Source: Streptomyces sp. SM11 (GTDB taxonomy: Bacteria > Actinomycetota > Actinomycetes > Streptomycetales > Streptomycetaceae). Taken from it: a stretch of DNA of 64,000 bases. The stretch covers positions 86,282-150,281 of the forward strand of contig NZ_NEUE01000228.1 in assembly GCF_002910905.1 (NCBI RefSeq), read 5' to 3'. The notes below the pieces were generated by a model, which was not told the origin of the DNA, did not search any database, and saw only the letters and a program-made list of their open reading frames with translations. A program made the translations under genes and the position numbers. Shown piece by piece: positions 32,442 to 41,090 of the stretch (positions are counted from its first letter, which is position 1; each line of letters opens with the position of its first letter).

Positions 32442-34763
32442 GTGCAGGGCCCCGAAACCACCCGGCGCCCGGACGCCGCCGTGCCGGACCGCGTGCGGCG
32501 GATCGCGGTCATCGGCGGCGGCCCCGGCGGGCTCTATTCCGCGGCCCTCCTCAAGCGGCTCGATCCGGACCGTGAGGTCACCGTCTTCGAGCGCAACGCC
32601 CCCGACGACACCTTCGGCTTCGGCGTCGTCCTCTCCGACGAGACCCTCGGCGGCATCGAGCACGCCGACCCCGAGGTCTACCGGGCGCTGAGCCGCGAAT
32701 TCGTCCGCTGGGACACCATCGACATCGTCCACCGGGGCCGGACCCACACCTCCGGCGGCCACGGCTTCGCCGCACTCGGCCGCCGACGGCTCCTGGAGAT
32801 CCTGCACGAGCGCTGCACCGGCCTCGGCGTCGACCTCCGCTTCCGCACCGCGGCCCCGCCCGCCGGCCGGCTCGCCGCCCACCACGACCTGGTCATCGCC
32901 GCCGACGGGGTGCACAGCGCCACCCGCGCCGCCCACCCCGAGGCCTTCGGCCCGTCCCTCACCGGACACCGCAACCGCTACATCTGGCTCGCCGCCGACT
33001 TCGCGCTCGCAGCCTTCCGCTTCGAGATCGCCGAAACCCCGTACGGTGTCATGCAGCTGCACGGCTACCCGTACGCGGCGGACGCCTCCACCGTCATCGT
33101 CGAGATGCGCGAGGAGGTGTGGCGTGCCGCCGGGCTCGACACCTGTGACGCGGCCGAATCCACCGCCCGCTGCGCCAAGTTCTTCACCGAGGCCCTGGAC
33201 GGCCGCCCCCTGCGCGGCAGCAGGTCCTCCTGGCTCGCCTTCCGTACGGTCACCAACTCCCGCTGGTCCCACGGGAACACGGTGCTCATCGGCGACGCGG
33301 CCCACACCGCCCACTTCTCCATCGGCTCCGGCACCAAGCTCGCCGTCGAGGACGCCCTCGCGCTGGCCGCCTGTGTCGGGGAGCAGCCGGACCTGCCCGC
33401 CGCCCTGGCCGCGTACGAGGCCGAGCGCCGCCCGGTCGTCGCCTCCACCCAGCGCGCCGCGGCCGCCAGCCTGCGCTGGTTCGAGGAGCTGGCCACCTAT
33501 GTGGACCAGCCGCCCCGGCGCTTCGCGTTCAACCTGCTCACCCGCAGCCGCCGGGTCACCCACGACAACCTCCGGCTGCGCGACGCCTCGTTCACCGCCG
33601 CCGTCGAGGAGGAGTTCGGCTGCCCGCCGGGCACCCCGCCGATGTTCACCCCGCTGCGCCTGCGAGGCCTCGAACTGCGCAACCGCGTCGTCGTCTCGCC
33701 CATGGACATGTACTCCGCCGTCGACGGGCTCCCCGCCGACTTCCACCTCGTCCACCTCGGGGCCCGTGCGCTCGGCGGCGCCGGACTCACCATGACCGAG
33801 ATGGTCTGCGTCAGCCCCGAGGGCCGCATCACCCCCGGCTGCACAGGCCTGTGGAACGCCGAACAGGCCACCGCCTGGCGGCGGATCACCGACTTCGTCC
33901 ACACCTCCGCGCCCGGCGCCGCCATCGGCGTCCAGCTAGGCCACTCCGGCCGCAAGGGCTCCACGAAGCTCATGTGGGAGGGCATCGACCAGCCCCTCGA
34001 TCGCGGCAACTGGCCGCTGACGGCAGCTTCCCCGCTCCCGTACGAGCCCGGCGTCAGCCAGGTCCCCGAGGAGCTGGGCCGGGCCGGGATGGACGCCGTG
34101 CGCGAGCAGTTCACGTCCGCCGCCCGGCGCGCCGCCGACAGCGGCTTCGACCTCCTCGAACTCCACTGCGCCCACGGATACTTGCTCTCAGGCTTCCTCT
34201 CCCCGCTCACCAACCACCGCACCGACGGCTATGGCGGGTCGCTGGAGGGGCGGCTCCGCTTCCCTCTCGAAGTCTTCGACGCCGTACGTGAAGTCTGGCC
34301 GCGGGAACGGCCGATGACCGTGCGGATCTCCGCCACCGACTGGACCGAGGGCGGCACGGAAGCGGCGGACGCCGTGGAGATCGCCCGCGCCTTCGCCGCC
34401 CACGGGGCCGACGCCATCGACGTCTCCACCGGCCAGGTCGTGCCCGGGGAGCGCCCCGAGTACGGCCGCTCCTACCAGACTCCGTACGCCGATCGCATCC
34501 GCAACACCGTGGACGTCCCCGTGATCGCGGTCGGCGCGATCTCCTCCTGGGACGACGTCAACTCCCTGCTCCTGGCGGGCCGCGCCGACCTCTGCGCCCT
34601 GGCCCGCCCCCATCTGTACGACCCGCACTGGACCTTGCACGCGGCGGCCGAACAGGGCTACACGGGACCGGGCGCGCCCTGGCCGCTCCCGTACCGCGCG
34701 GGCAGCCGCCCCCCGCCGACGGGCCGCACGGACGCCCCGAAACCCCGGCTCACCCTGGGGTGA
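32442..34763 (+). CDS. Aryl-CoA FAD monooxygenase / old-yellow-enzyme fusion (2-aminobenzoyl-CoA or salicylyl-CoA type)
   Basis: A 773-residue two-domain flavoenzyme. Residues 1-390 are a group A FAD monooxygenase (GGGPGG at 25-30, GDAAHTAHFSIGSG near 285). Residues about 400-750 are an old-yellow-enzyme FMN domain (LELRNRVVVSPMDMYSA, GHSGRKGS, HCAHGYLLSGFLSP, then NHRTDGYGGS). This fusion is known from 2-aminobenzoyl-CoA monooxygenase/reductase, which hydroxylates and then reduces the ring, and from salicylyl-CoA 5-hydroxylase. I choose GTG 32442 because GGGGAGG lies 5 bases upstream. Ligase, dehydrogenase and RidA nearby favour the anthranilate route. Confidence 0.9.
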   Translation: MQGPETTRRPDAAVPDRVRRIAVIGGGPGGLYSAALLKRLDPDREVTVFERNAPDDTFGFGVVLSDETLGGIEHADPEVYRALSREFVRWDTIDIVHRGRTHTSGGHGFAALGRRRLLEILHERCTGLGVDLRFRTAAPPAGRLAAHHDLVIAADGVHSATRAAHPEAFGPSLTGHRNRYIWLAADFALAAFRFEIAETPYGVMQLHGYPYAADASTVIVEMREEVWRAAGLDTCDAAESTARCAKFFTEALDGRPLRGSRSSWLAFRTVTNSRWSHGNTVLIGDAAHTAHFSIGSGTKLAVEDALALAACVGEQPDLPAALAAYEAERRPVVASTQRAAAASLRWFEELATYVDQPPRRFAFNLLTRSRRVTHDNLRLRDASFTAAVEEEFGCPPGTPPMFTPLRLRGLELRNRVVVSPMDMYSAVDGLPADFHLVHLGARALGGAGLTMTEMVCVSPEGRITPGCTGLWNAEQATAWRRITDFVHTSAPGAAIGVQLGHSGRKGSTKLMWEGIDQPLDRGNWPLTAASPLPYEPGVSQVPEELGRAGMDAVREQFTSAARRAADSGFDLLELHCAHGYLLSGFLSPLTNHRTDGYGGSLEGRLRFPLEVFDAVREVWPRERPMTVRISATDWTEGGTEAADAVEIARAFAAHGADAIDVSTGQVVPGERPEYGRSYQTPYADRIRNTVDVPVIAVGAISSWDDVNSLLLAGRADLCALARPHLYDPHWTLHAAAEQGYTGPGAPWPLPYRAGSRPPPTGRTDAPKPRLTLG

Positions 34764-35241
34764 GGCAGTCGTGGCAGCGGCACGGGACAGGGTGCGGCAC
34801 GCCACCCCAGTGCTCCTCGCGGTACCGCACGGCCAGGCCCCCGAGCAGGGCGGCCAGTTCCTCGGCGTACTCCCGCGTGGCCCATGACCCGTCGATGCCC
34901 ACCGCGGCCGTGCGGCGCAGCACCGCCGGGCTGTGGACCGCCGTCGGCCGGAACGTGTGCAGATTGCGGGTCGCCATGTCGATGGTGATGTACGCACGGG
35001 TGTGACGGCCCCGCCCGACGGTGGTCAACTGCTCGTGCCCCATGCCCGGGTGGGTGCCCACGACGTGCGCCTTGGCCCCGCCCCGGTGCGACATGGCCCC
35101 CGGCCGCAGCTCCTGCCCGTCGTCCCCGTACCGCCGCCACCGCACCACGTTCGCGGCGACGAGCCAGAGCGGCTGGGGCGCCGCGGGGCCCTCCTCCGAT
35201 GTCCCTCGTCCCTCGGCCGTCACGTCTCCCTCCGCCGTCAC
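34750..35241 (-). CDS. Hypothetical protein with C-terminal Cys/His motif
   Basis: A 163-residue protein I do not recognise. After a Glu/Gly-rich head it has LWLVAANVVRWRRYGDDGQE, then SHRGGAKAHVVGTHPGMGHEQL and ELAALLGGLAVRYREEHW, and ends with CRCHDC, a possible metal site. There is no signal peptide or clear membrane span. GTG 35241 overlaps the stop of the acetyltransferase gene (GTGA), and GAGGAGG precedes it. It is the last gene of the minus-strand run ligase-paaX-GNAT. Its end overlaps the fusion monooxygenase by 14 bases. Confidence 0.7.
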   Translation of the reverse strand: MTAEGDVTAEGRGTSEEGPAAPQPLWLVAANVVRWRRYGDDGQELRPGAMSHRGGAKAHVVGTHPGMGHEQLTTVGRGRHTRAYITIDMATRNLHTFRPTAVHSPAVLRRTAAVGIDGSWATREYAEELAALLGGLAVRYREEHWGGVPHPVPCRCHDCLTPG

Positions 35242-36068
35242 GCGGCCCTCCTCAGCAGCAGCCGGTCCGCCACCGGCTCGCCACCGATGCGCCGGTAGAC
35301 GCCGTTGCTCGTCGGGTTGGCGATGTCCGCGAACAACACGACCTCCGCCGCTCCCGCCGCCACGGCGGCCCGGGAGGCCTCGGCGGTCACGGCGGCCGCG
35401 TACCCCCGGCCGCGATGCTCCGGCGGCGTGCAGACCAACGTCACCCGCACCGTGCCCGCGAGCATCCGGGAGCGCCCCGCCAGGGCCACCGGCGCCCTGC
35501 CGCTCTCCCCGAGGGTGAGCGCCCCACGTGCCGTGCCCTCGTCCACCAGCCGGGGTGCGGACGACCTGGACCGCCCGGTCGCGTCGGTGGACCCGTGCAT
35601 CCACTCCACGAGCACCGCCCGGTCCGCATGTGCCGCCGCCCTGGCCCGGCCCTCCGGCGTGGGCGACGGCGGCCGCAGGGCGCCCAGCCGGTAGAGCCGT
35701 TTCTCCCGCTCGGTCCGGTAGCCCGGCAGTCGGGCGGCCGGCAGCGCCGGGGTGTCCCGGTCCGCGTTGACGGCCTCCAGGTCCGGACCCGCTCCCAGGG
35801 CTTCCGCCGGCGGTCCCACCGCCTCCGCGGGCACGGCGTTCAGCAGTGCCGGACGGGGCGGAGTGCGCACCGGGGTTCCCGCCACCCCGCCGTCCGCCCC
35901 GCGCCACCAGCCGAGCACCGGATCGCCCTCACCGCAGTGATGTGCGCCGGCCCGTCCCAGCCGCTCGGTGACCGTGAGCGCCACCGTGTGCTCGACGGGC
36001 CGCGCGGTGAGTGACGCGCCGGCCGCGGCGGGGAACGTGCCGGTGTCGTGCGTGAAGGTCCAGGTCAT
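35238..36068 (-). CDS. GNAT-family N-acetyltransferase
   Basis: A 276-residue protein whose C-terminal half is a GNAT fold: motif A is TVRVTLVCTPPEHRGRGYAAAV (RGRGY binds the acetyl-CoA pyrophosphate), followed by ADIANPTSNGVYRRIGGEP, the usual closing motif B. The N-terminal half is a weaker alpha/beta region, as in two-domain GNATs. It lies between paaX, 58 bases upstream, and the hypothetical gene it overlaps. Whether it acts on an intermediate of the aryl-CoA pathway or is a bystander cannot be told. Confidence 0.85.
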   Translation of the reverse strand: MTWTFTHDTGTFPAAAGASLTARPVEHTVALTVTERLGRAGAHHCGEGDPVLGWWRGADGGVAGTPVRTPPRPALLNAVPAEAVGPPAEALGAGPDLEAVNADRDTPALPAARLPGYRTEREKRLYRLGALRPPSPTPEGRARAAAHADRAVLVEWMHGSTDATGRSRSSAPRLVDEGTARGALTLGESGRAPVALAGRSRMLAGTVRVTLVCTPPEHRGRGYAAAVTAEASRAAVAAGAAEVVLFADIANPTSNGVYRRIGGEPVADRLLLRRAA

Positions 36069-36126
36069 GCCTCATCCTGCCCGCGCGCCGTCCCCGGGGC
36101 ACCCGGATTTCCCGTCCGTGCGGGGG

Positions 36127-36948
36127 TCACCCCCGCACGAACCGCTCCCCGGCGTCCCGCAGCCGCTCGTGCAGCCAGCCGAACACCTCCGCCGACCGGC
36201 CGCCCGGCCAGTCCCCGGGCAGGAGCTCCGGCGGCAGACCCGGGTCCGCGTAAGGGAGTTGCCGCCACGAGTCCAGCGCCAGCAGATAGTCCCGGTAGGC
36301 GGTCTGCGGGCGGGGTTCGCCGTCGGACTCCCCGGACGCCTCCCAGTCGCGCAGCACCGGCTCGTGCAGTTCCAGGAAGTCGTGGTGCAGGCGTGCCACC
36401 GCCGCCAGGTCCCACCAGCGGGCCACCGCCTCGCGGGTGGCGGCGAAGCCGAGGTGCTCGCCGCGGAACAGGTCGACGTACGGGGCGAGTTCGAGCCGCT
36501 CCAGGGTGTGCCGGGTCTCCTCGTACAGCCCGGCCGGGGCGATCCACACCCCGGGCGCGGCCGTGCCGAAGCCGAGGCGGGCCAGCCGGGAGCGCAGCAG
36601 GTGGCGCTTGCTGCGCTCCGCCTCGGGCACCGAGAACACCGCGAGCACCCAGCCGTCGGCGAGCCGCGGTGCGGGGTGCCGGTAGATCCGCCGGTCCCCG
36701 TCGTCCAGCAGCTGCCGGGCGTCCGGCGACAGCGCGTAGCCCGCCGAGCCGTCCGCCGCGCGGGCGGCCACCAGCAGCCCGCGCCGCTTCAGCCGCGAGA
36801 CGCAGGAACGTGCCGACGGGGCGTCGACGCCCACGGCGTGCAGCAGGCGGATCAGCTCCGACACCGCGAACGGGGCGCCGTCCGGTGGACGGCCGTAGGC
36901 GCCGTAGAGCGTGATGATCAGGGAACGGGGGGTGCGCAACTCGGCCAC
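36127..36948 (-). CDS. PaaX-family transcriptional repressor
   Basis: A 273-residue regulator of the PaaX family, which represses aryl-CoA catabolic genes and is released by the aryl-CoA thioester. The N-terminal winged helix is PRSLIITLYGAYGRP, then VSELIRLLHAVGVDAPSARSCVSRLKRRGLL. The middle has the typical VLAVFSVPEAERSKRHLLRSRL and GVWIAPAGL. It starts 4 bases after the CoA ligase stop, so the two are co-transcribed. The ligand is probably the CoA ester made by that ligase. Confidence 0.92.
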   Translation of the reverse strand: MAELRTPRSLIITLYGAYGRPPDGAPFAVSELIRLLHAVGVDAPSARSCVSRLKRRGLLVAARAADGSAGYALSPDARQLLDDGDRRIYRHPAPRLADGWVLAVFSVPEAERSKRHLLRSRLARLGFGTAAPGVWIAPAGLYEETRHTLERLELAPYVDLFRGEHLGFAATREAVARWWDLAAVARLHHDFLELHEPVLRDWEASGESDGEPRPQTAYRDYLLALDSWRQLPYADPGLPPELLPGDWPGGRSAEVFGWLHERLRDAGERFVRG

Positions 36949-36952
36949 GTGA

Positions 36953-38665
36953 TCACTCTAGAGGCCCGGCCGGGCGAGCGTCGGGCCGGTCCCGCAGCAG
37001 GAACCGCTGGAGTTTGCCGGTCGCCGTGCGGGGGAGCGAGGAGCGGAAGACGAAGACGCGCGGGCACTTGTGCGGGGCCAGACTGGCCTTCATGTGGGCG
37101 CGCAGCGAGTCCGCCGTCTGCTCCGAGCCCTCCCGCAGTACCACGTGCGCCACCACGACCTCGCCGCGCAGTTCGTCCGCCCGGCCCACCACGGCGGCCT
37201 CCGCGACCTCCGGGTGGCGCAGCAGGGCGTCCTCCACCTCGGGGCCCGCGATGTTGTAGCCGGAGGAGATGATCATGTCGTCGGCGCGGGCCACGTAGCG
37301 GAAGTAGCCGTCCGGTTCGCGGACGAAGGTGTCGCCGGTCATGTTCCAGCCGTGCCGGACGTACTCCGTCTGCCGCGGGTCGGAGAGATAGCGGCAGCCG
37401 ACCGGGCCGCGCACGGCGAGCAGTCCCGCCTCGCCGTCGGGCAGCTCGTCCCCGTGCTCGTCCACCACCCGGGCCTGCCAGCCCGGCACGGGCACCCCCG
37501 TCGTGCCCGGCCGGATCGCGTCGCCGGCGGCCGAGATGAAGATGTGCAGCAGTTCGGTGGCTCCGATGCCGTTGATGATGCGCAGCCCCGTCGCCTCGTA
37601 CCAGGCACGCCAGGTCGCCGCCGGCAGGTTCTCCCCGGCCGAGACGCAGCGCCGCAGCGCCGAGAGGTCGTGGCCGTCCAGTTGTCCGAGCATCGTGCGG
37701 TACGCCGTCGGCGCGGTGAAGAGGACCGAGACCCGGTGGCGGGCCAGCGCGGGCAGCAGCTGCTGCGGGCCCGCCTGCTCCAGCAGCAGCGTCGAGGCCC
37801 CGGCCCGCAGCGGGAAGACCAGCAGCCCGCCCAGGCCGAACGTGAAGCCCAGTGGCGGGCTGCCCGCGAACACGTCGTCGGCCGAGGGGCGCAGGACGTG
37901 CCGGGAGAAGGTGTCGGCGATGGCGAGGAGGTCCCGGTGGAGGTGCATGCAGCCCTTGGGGCGCCCGGTGGTCCCCGAGGTGAACGCGATGAGCGCGACC
38001 TCGTCGGCGGCGGTGTCCACCGCCCGGTACGGGCCGGACCTGCGCTCGGCCAGCCGGGTGAGGTCCCCGGGCCCGGCGCCGCCGAACAGGGTGACCCGCA
38101 GGCCGTCCACGTCCGCCTTCGCCAGGTCCGCCACCGACCGGGCGTCGCACAGGGCGTGGCTGATGCGCGCCAGTGAGCAGATCGTGGACAGTTCGTTCGC
38201 GCGCGCCTGCGCCAGTACGGTGACGGCGACCGCGCCCGCCTTCATGACGGCGAGCCAGCAGGCGGCCAGCCAGGGTGTGGTCGGGCCGCGCAGCAGCACC
38301 CGGTTGCCCGGCACGACGCCCAGGTCGTCCGTCAGCACGTGGGCGATACGGTCCACCGTCTCCCGCAGCTCGCCGTAGCTCCAGACGCTTCCGTCGCCGG
38401 AGCGCAGCGCCGGGCGGTCGGCGCCCCGCTCCCCCACGGTGCGGTCCAGCAGTTCGTGCCCGCAGTTCAGCCGGTCGGGGTAGCGCGGCGCGGGGTCCTC
38501 CAGGAGGAGCTCCGGCCACTGTTCCGGTGGCGGGAGACGGTCGCGCGTGAAGGTGTCGGCGTGGGCGCCCGCGGCGCGGCCGGACGGCTCGGAATGGGCG
38601 CCGGGGACGCGTACGGACGCGTCGTCGGCGGCTGTGGGCGTGTTCGGCGAGGAATTCGGCTCCAT
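36953..38665 (-). CDS. Aryl-CoA ligase, 2-aminobenzoate/benzoate type
   Basis: A 570-residue AMP-forming acyl-CoA synthetase that activates an aromatic acid with ATP and CoA. Motifs: the A3 loop AFTSGTTGRPKGCMH, A5 NGIGATELLHIF, A7 YVARADDMIISSGYNIAG, and the A10 lysine in RTATGKLQRF. The LHIFISAAGDAIRPGTTG stretch resembles 2-aminobenzoate-CoA ligases more than general fatty-acyl ligases. A promoter with TTGACT/TACGCT lies just upstream. Co-transcription with paaX and proximity to the monooxygenase fusion support an anthranilate- or benzoate-type substrate. Confidence 0.88.
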   Translation of the reverse strand: MEPNSSPNTPTAADDASVRVPGAHSEPSGRAAGAHADTFTRDRLPPPEQWPELLLEDPAPRYPDRLNCGHELLDRTVGERGADRPALRSGDGSVWSYGELRETVDRIAHVLTDDLGVVPGNRVLLRGPTTPWLAACWLAVMKAGAVAVTVLAQARANELSTICSLARISHALCDARSVADLAKADVDGLRVTLFGGAGPGDLTRLAERRSGPYRAVDTAADEVALIAFTSGTTGRPKGCMHLHRDLLAIADTFSRHVLRPSADDVFAGSPPLGFTFGLGGLLVFPLRAGASTLLLEQAGPQQLLPALARHRVSVLFTAPTAYRTMLGQLDGHDLSALRRCVSAGENLPAATWRAWYEATGLRIINGIGATELLHIFISAAGDAIRPGTTGVPVPGWQARVVDEHGDELPDGEAGLLAVRGPVGCRYLSDPRQTEYVRHGWNMTGDTFVREPDGYFRYVARADDMIISSGYNIAGPEVEDALLRHPEVAEAAVVGRADELRGEVVVAHVVLREGSEQTADSLRAHMKASLAPHKCPRVFVFRSSLPRTATGKLQRFLLRDRPDARPAGPLE

Positions 38666-38692
38666 GAAGGATCGCCCCCTTGTCGCCTCTGG

Positions 38693-38720
38693 AGCGTATC
38701 GTTTGGGTGACGGTAGTCAA
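38693..38720 (-). promoter_or_regulatory. Promoter of the aryl-CoA ligase-paaX operon
   Basis: Read on the minus strand, TTGACT (38720-38715) and TACGCT (38698-38693) are 16 bases apart, a good -35/-10 pair. Transcription would start about 20 bases before the ligase ATG at 38665. The spacer holds TGAC-GGTA-GTCA (plus-strand reading), a small inverted repeat where PaaX could bind; that part is inference. Confidence 0.6.
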
Positions 38721-38751
38721 CGGTCCGCGATAAGGCATGACGTGCGACGCA

Positions 38752-38800
38752 ACGCGACGAGATGCCACGCGACGCGACAGGACACGCGACCACACGCGAC
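38752..38800 (+). repeat. Five copies of ACGCGAC in the acyl-CoA dehydrogenase leader
   Basis: ACGCGAC starts at 38752, 38767, 38772, 38784 and 38794, the second and third overlapping by two bases, all just upstream of the ATG at 38816. Spacing is irregular (15, 5, 12 and 10 bases). It may be a decayed tandem repeat or a multi-site binding region for the divergent promoters. Confidence 0.65.
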
Positions 38801-38815
38801 AAGAGAGGCGCCGCC

Positions 38816-40015
38816 ATGACGGCATTCTCCCTCGAACCGGAACAAACCGCCTGGTGCGAAGAGCTGCGCACCCTCGCCGTACAGAAGCTGCGCCCACTGG
38901 CGGAGAGGGGCGAGCCCGGGCGCGTCAACCGCCCGCTGCTGGCCGCCCTGGGCGAGCTGGGTCTGCTGGAGCGGATGTTCGGCTCCGGTGCGCTGGACCT
39001 GTGCCTGCTGCGCGAGTCCCTGGCCCGGGGCTGCACCGAGGCCGAGACCGCGCTCGCCCTCCAGGGTCTCGGCACCACCCCGATCGTCCAGGCGGGCACC
39101 CCCGCCCACCGCGAGCGCTGGCTCCCCGAGGTCCGGGCCGGGCGGGCGGTCGCGGCGTTCGCGCTGAGCGAGCCGGGTGCGGGCTCCGACGCCGCGGCCC
39201 TGAGCCTGGCCGCCGAGCACACCCCGGCCGGCTGGGCGCTCACCGGCGAGAAGTGCTGGATCTCCAACGCCCCCGAGGCCGACTTCGCCGTGGTCTTCGC
39301 CCGCACGACCCCCGGCGCGGGATCCCGCGGCATCACCGCCTTCCTGGTCCCGTCCGACCGGCCCGGACTCACCGGCTCCGCCCTCGACATGCTCTCCCCG
39401 CACCCCATCGGCACCCTGGAGTTCGACGGCGTACCGGTCACCGCCGACGATGTGCTCGGCGAGCCCGACCGGGGCTTCCGGGTCGCGATGAACACCCTCA
39501 ACCTCCTGCGGCCCAGCGTCGGGGCCTTCGCCGTCGGGATGGCCCGCGCCGCACTCGACGCGACCCTGGAGCACACCGCCCGGCGCACCGCGTTCGGCGG
39601 CCCGCTGAGCGACCTCCAGGCCGTCTCGCACCAGGTCGCCGAGATGGCCACCCGCACCGAGGCCGCCCGCCTCCTGGTGTACGCGGCGGCCGCCGCGTAC
39701 GACGCGGGGGAGAGCGGCGTGCCGCGTCGCGCGGCGATGGCCAAGCTGTACGCCACCGAGACCGCGCAGTACGTCGTCGACACCGCCGTCCAGCTGCACG
39801 GCGCCCGGGCCCTGCGCCGGGGCCATCTGCTCGAACACCTCTACCGCGAGGTCCGCGCGCCGCGGATCTACGAGGGCGCGAGCGAGGTGCAGCGCACCAT
39901 CATCGCCAAGGAGCTGTACGCGAACGCCGCCGAGCGGACGGCGTCCGCCGCCCGGCAGCCCACCGCCCAAGAGCCCGTGGCGCCCGTGGGCCTCACCGAG
40001 GAGCCGCCCGTATGA
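38816..40015 (+). CDS. Acyl-CoA dehydrogenase
   Basis: A 399-residue FAD enzyme that oxidises an acyl-CoA to the enoyl-CoA. Motifs: FALSEPGAGSDAAAL and GEKCWISNAPEADF for flavin and substrate binding, then RTAFGGPLSDLQAVSHQVAEMA, and the C-terminal YEGASEVQRTIIAKEL containing the FAD-contact helix; the catalytic glutamate position fits YREVRAPRIYEG. AGAGAGG precedes the ATG. It is divergent from the CoA ligase and overlaps the RidA gene by ATGA. In the anthraniloyl-CoA pathway such an enzyme is found beside the monooxygenase/reductase. Confidence 0.92.
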   Translation: MTAFSLEPEQTAWCEELRTLAVQKLRPLAERGEPGRVNRPLLAALGELGLLERMFGSGALDLCLLRESLARGCTEAETALALQGLGTTPIVQAGTPAHRERWLPEVRAGRAVAAFALSEPGAGSDAAALSLAAEHTPAGWALTGEKCWISNAPEADFAVVFARTTPGAGSRGITAFLVPSDRPGLTGSALDMLSPHPIGTLEFDGVPVTADDVLGEPDRGFRVAMNTLNLLRPSVGAFAVGMARAALDATLEHTARRTAFGGPLSDLQAVSHQVAEMATRTEAARLLVYAAAAAYDAGESGVPRRAAMAKLYATETAQYVVDTAVQLHGARALRRGHLLEHLYREVRAPRIYEGASEVQRTIIAKELYANAAERTASAARQPTAQEPVAPVGLTEEPPV

Positions 40016-40413
40016 GTCCGTCCCACCGGATCAACCCGGCCGAACTCTCCCCGCCCACCGGCTTCAGCCACGCGGTCGTCGCCACCGGCGGGCAGCTGGT
40101 CTTCCTCGCCGGGCAGACCGCGCTCGACCCGGACGGCAAGGTCGTCGGGGCCACCCTGCCCGACCAGTTCGCCGTCGCACTGGGCAATCTGCTCACCGCT
40201 CTCCAGGCGGCCGGCGGCGCCCCCGCAGACCTCGCCCGGGTCACCGTCTACGCCACCGACCTCGCCGACTACCGGACCCACGCCGCCGAGCTGGGCCGGA
40301 TCTGGCGCAGGCTCGCCGGGCGCGACTACCCGGCGATGGCCGTGATCGGGGTGGCCCGGCTCTGGGACGAGCAGGCGATGGTCGAGATCGACGGGGTCGC
40401 GGTCCTGCCGTGA
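40012..40413 (+). CDS. RidA-family enamine/imine deaminase
   Basis: A 133-residue YjgF/RidA protein that hydrolyses reactive enamines or imines to carbonyl compounds and ammonia. The fold is clear: GFSHAVVATGGQLVFLAGQT, DQFAVALGNLLTALQAAGG, VTVYATDLADYRTHAAEL and YPAMAVIGVARLWDEQAMVEIDGVAV; the usual Arg and Glu positions are partly changed (IGVARL). Its ATG overlaps the acyl-CoA dehydrogenase stop. An imine deaminase fits a pathway that carries an amino group on the ring, which supports 2-aminobenzoate over salicylate as the substrate. Confidence 0.9.
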   Translation: MSPSHRINPAELSPPTGFSHAVVATGGQLVFLAGQTALDPDGKVVGATLPDQFAVALGNLLTALQAAGGAPADLARVTVYATDLADYRTHAAELGRIWRRLAGRDYPAMAVIGVARLWDEQAMVEIDGVAVLP

Positions 40414-40512
40414 GCCGGTTCCCCCGGCGGTTTCCCCCGGCGGTTCCCGCCGCCCCGCCGCCCAGCCCGAGTAGCGGCGGCGGGCCGGCGGGGCGAGGCT
40501 GAAGGGGTCCGG

Positions 40513-40970
40513 ATGCCGAGCCGCCCAGGAGAGTCAGCGGTGCCCAGCCAGCCGCCCCCGCGCCCAGCCGCCCGGTCCTACGACGGCGAGGGCATCGTCG
40601 TCGGCTTCGACGCGCACCGCTGCCTGCACGCCGCCGAGTGCGTGCGCGGGCTCCCCGCCGTCTTCGACGCCGGCCGCCGCCCGTGGGTCCAGCCCGACAA
40701 CGCCCCCGCCGACGAGGTCGCCGACGTCATCCGGCGCTGCCCGAGCGGCGCCCTCCAGTACCACCGCACCGGCGGCATGCCCGACGAGGTCCCGACGTCC
40801 CCACCCGTGTGTCGCTGCACGCGGACGGGGTGCTCCACGTGCGCGGGGACCTGGAGGTCGCCACGCCCCACGGCCCCCGGCGGGAGACCCGGGTGATGCT
40901 CTGCGGCTGCGGCGCCACCGGCAACACCCCGTACTGCGACCACAGCGGGCCCTGCGCCGGACCCGGCTGA
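40513..40970 (+). pseudogene. Two-domain iron-sulfur protein (Fer4-type + CDGSH) with a broken frame
   Basis: Frame 1 from ATG 40513 encodes a divergent 4Fe-4S domain (VGFDAHRCLHAAECVRGLPAVF, then VIRRCPSGALQY). The frame that follows encodes a CDGSH-type domain (VSLHADGVLHVRGDLEVATP, then LCGCGATGNTPYCDHSG with the C-x-C and C-D-H ligands). The two belong together in known proteins but here are offset by one base; the switch falls near 40790-40805 in C-rich sequence. Read as it stands, translation runs on to a meaningless tail ending at 40896. This may be a true frameshift mutation or a sequencing error. A GTG at 40540 after AGGAGAG is an alternative start. Confidence 0.7.
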
Positions 40971-41090
40971 GGCGGGCACAGCGGCCCGGAGGTGCGCGGC
41001 GCGCCGGTCGGGTGAATCGGCGTGGGGGATATATCTGTATTTAGTGCCCTCTATCCCGGATGCCCCGCCGCCCGAACCGGACACCCCGCT

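Noticed and set aside
36918..38897. A 659-codon frame overlapping the aryl-CoA ligase on the same strand
   Set aside because: It is rich in Arg/Pro/Gly and shares the region with the ligase frame, which has all AMP-binding motifs.
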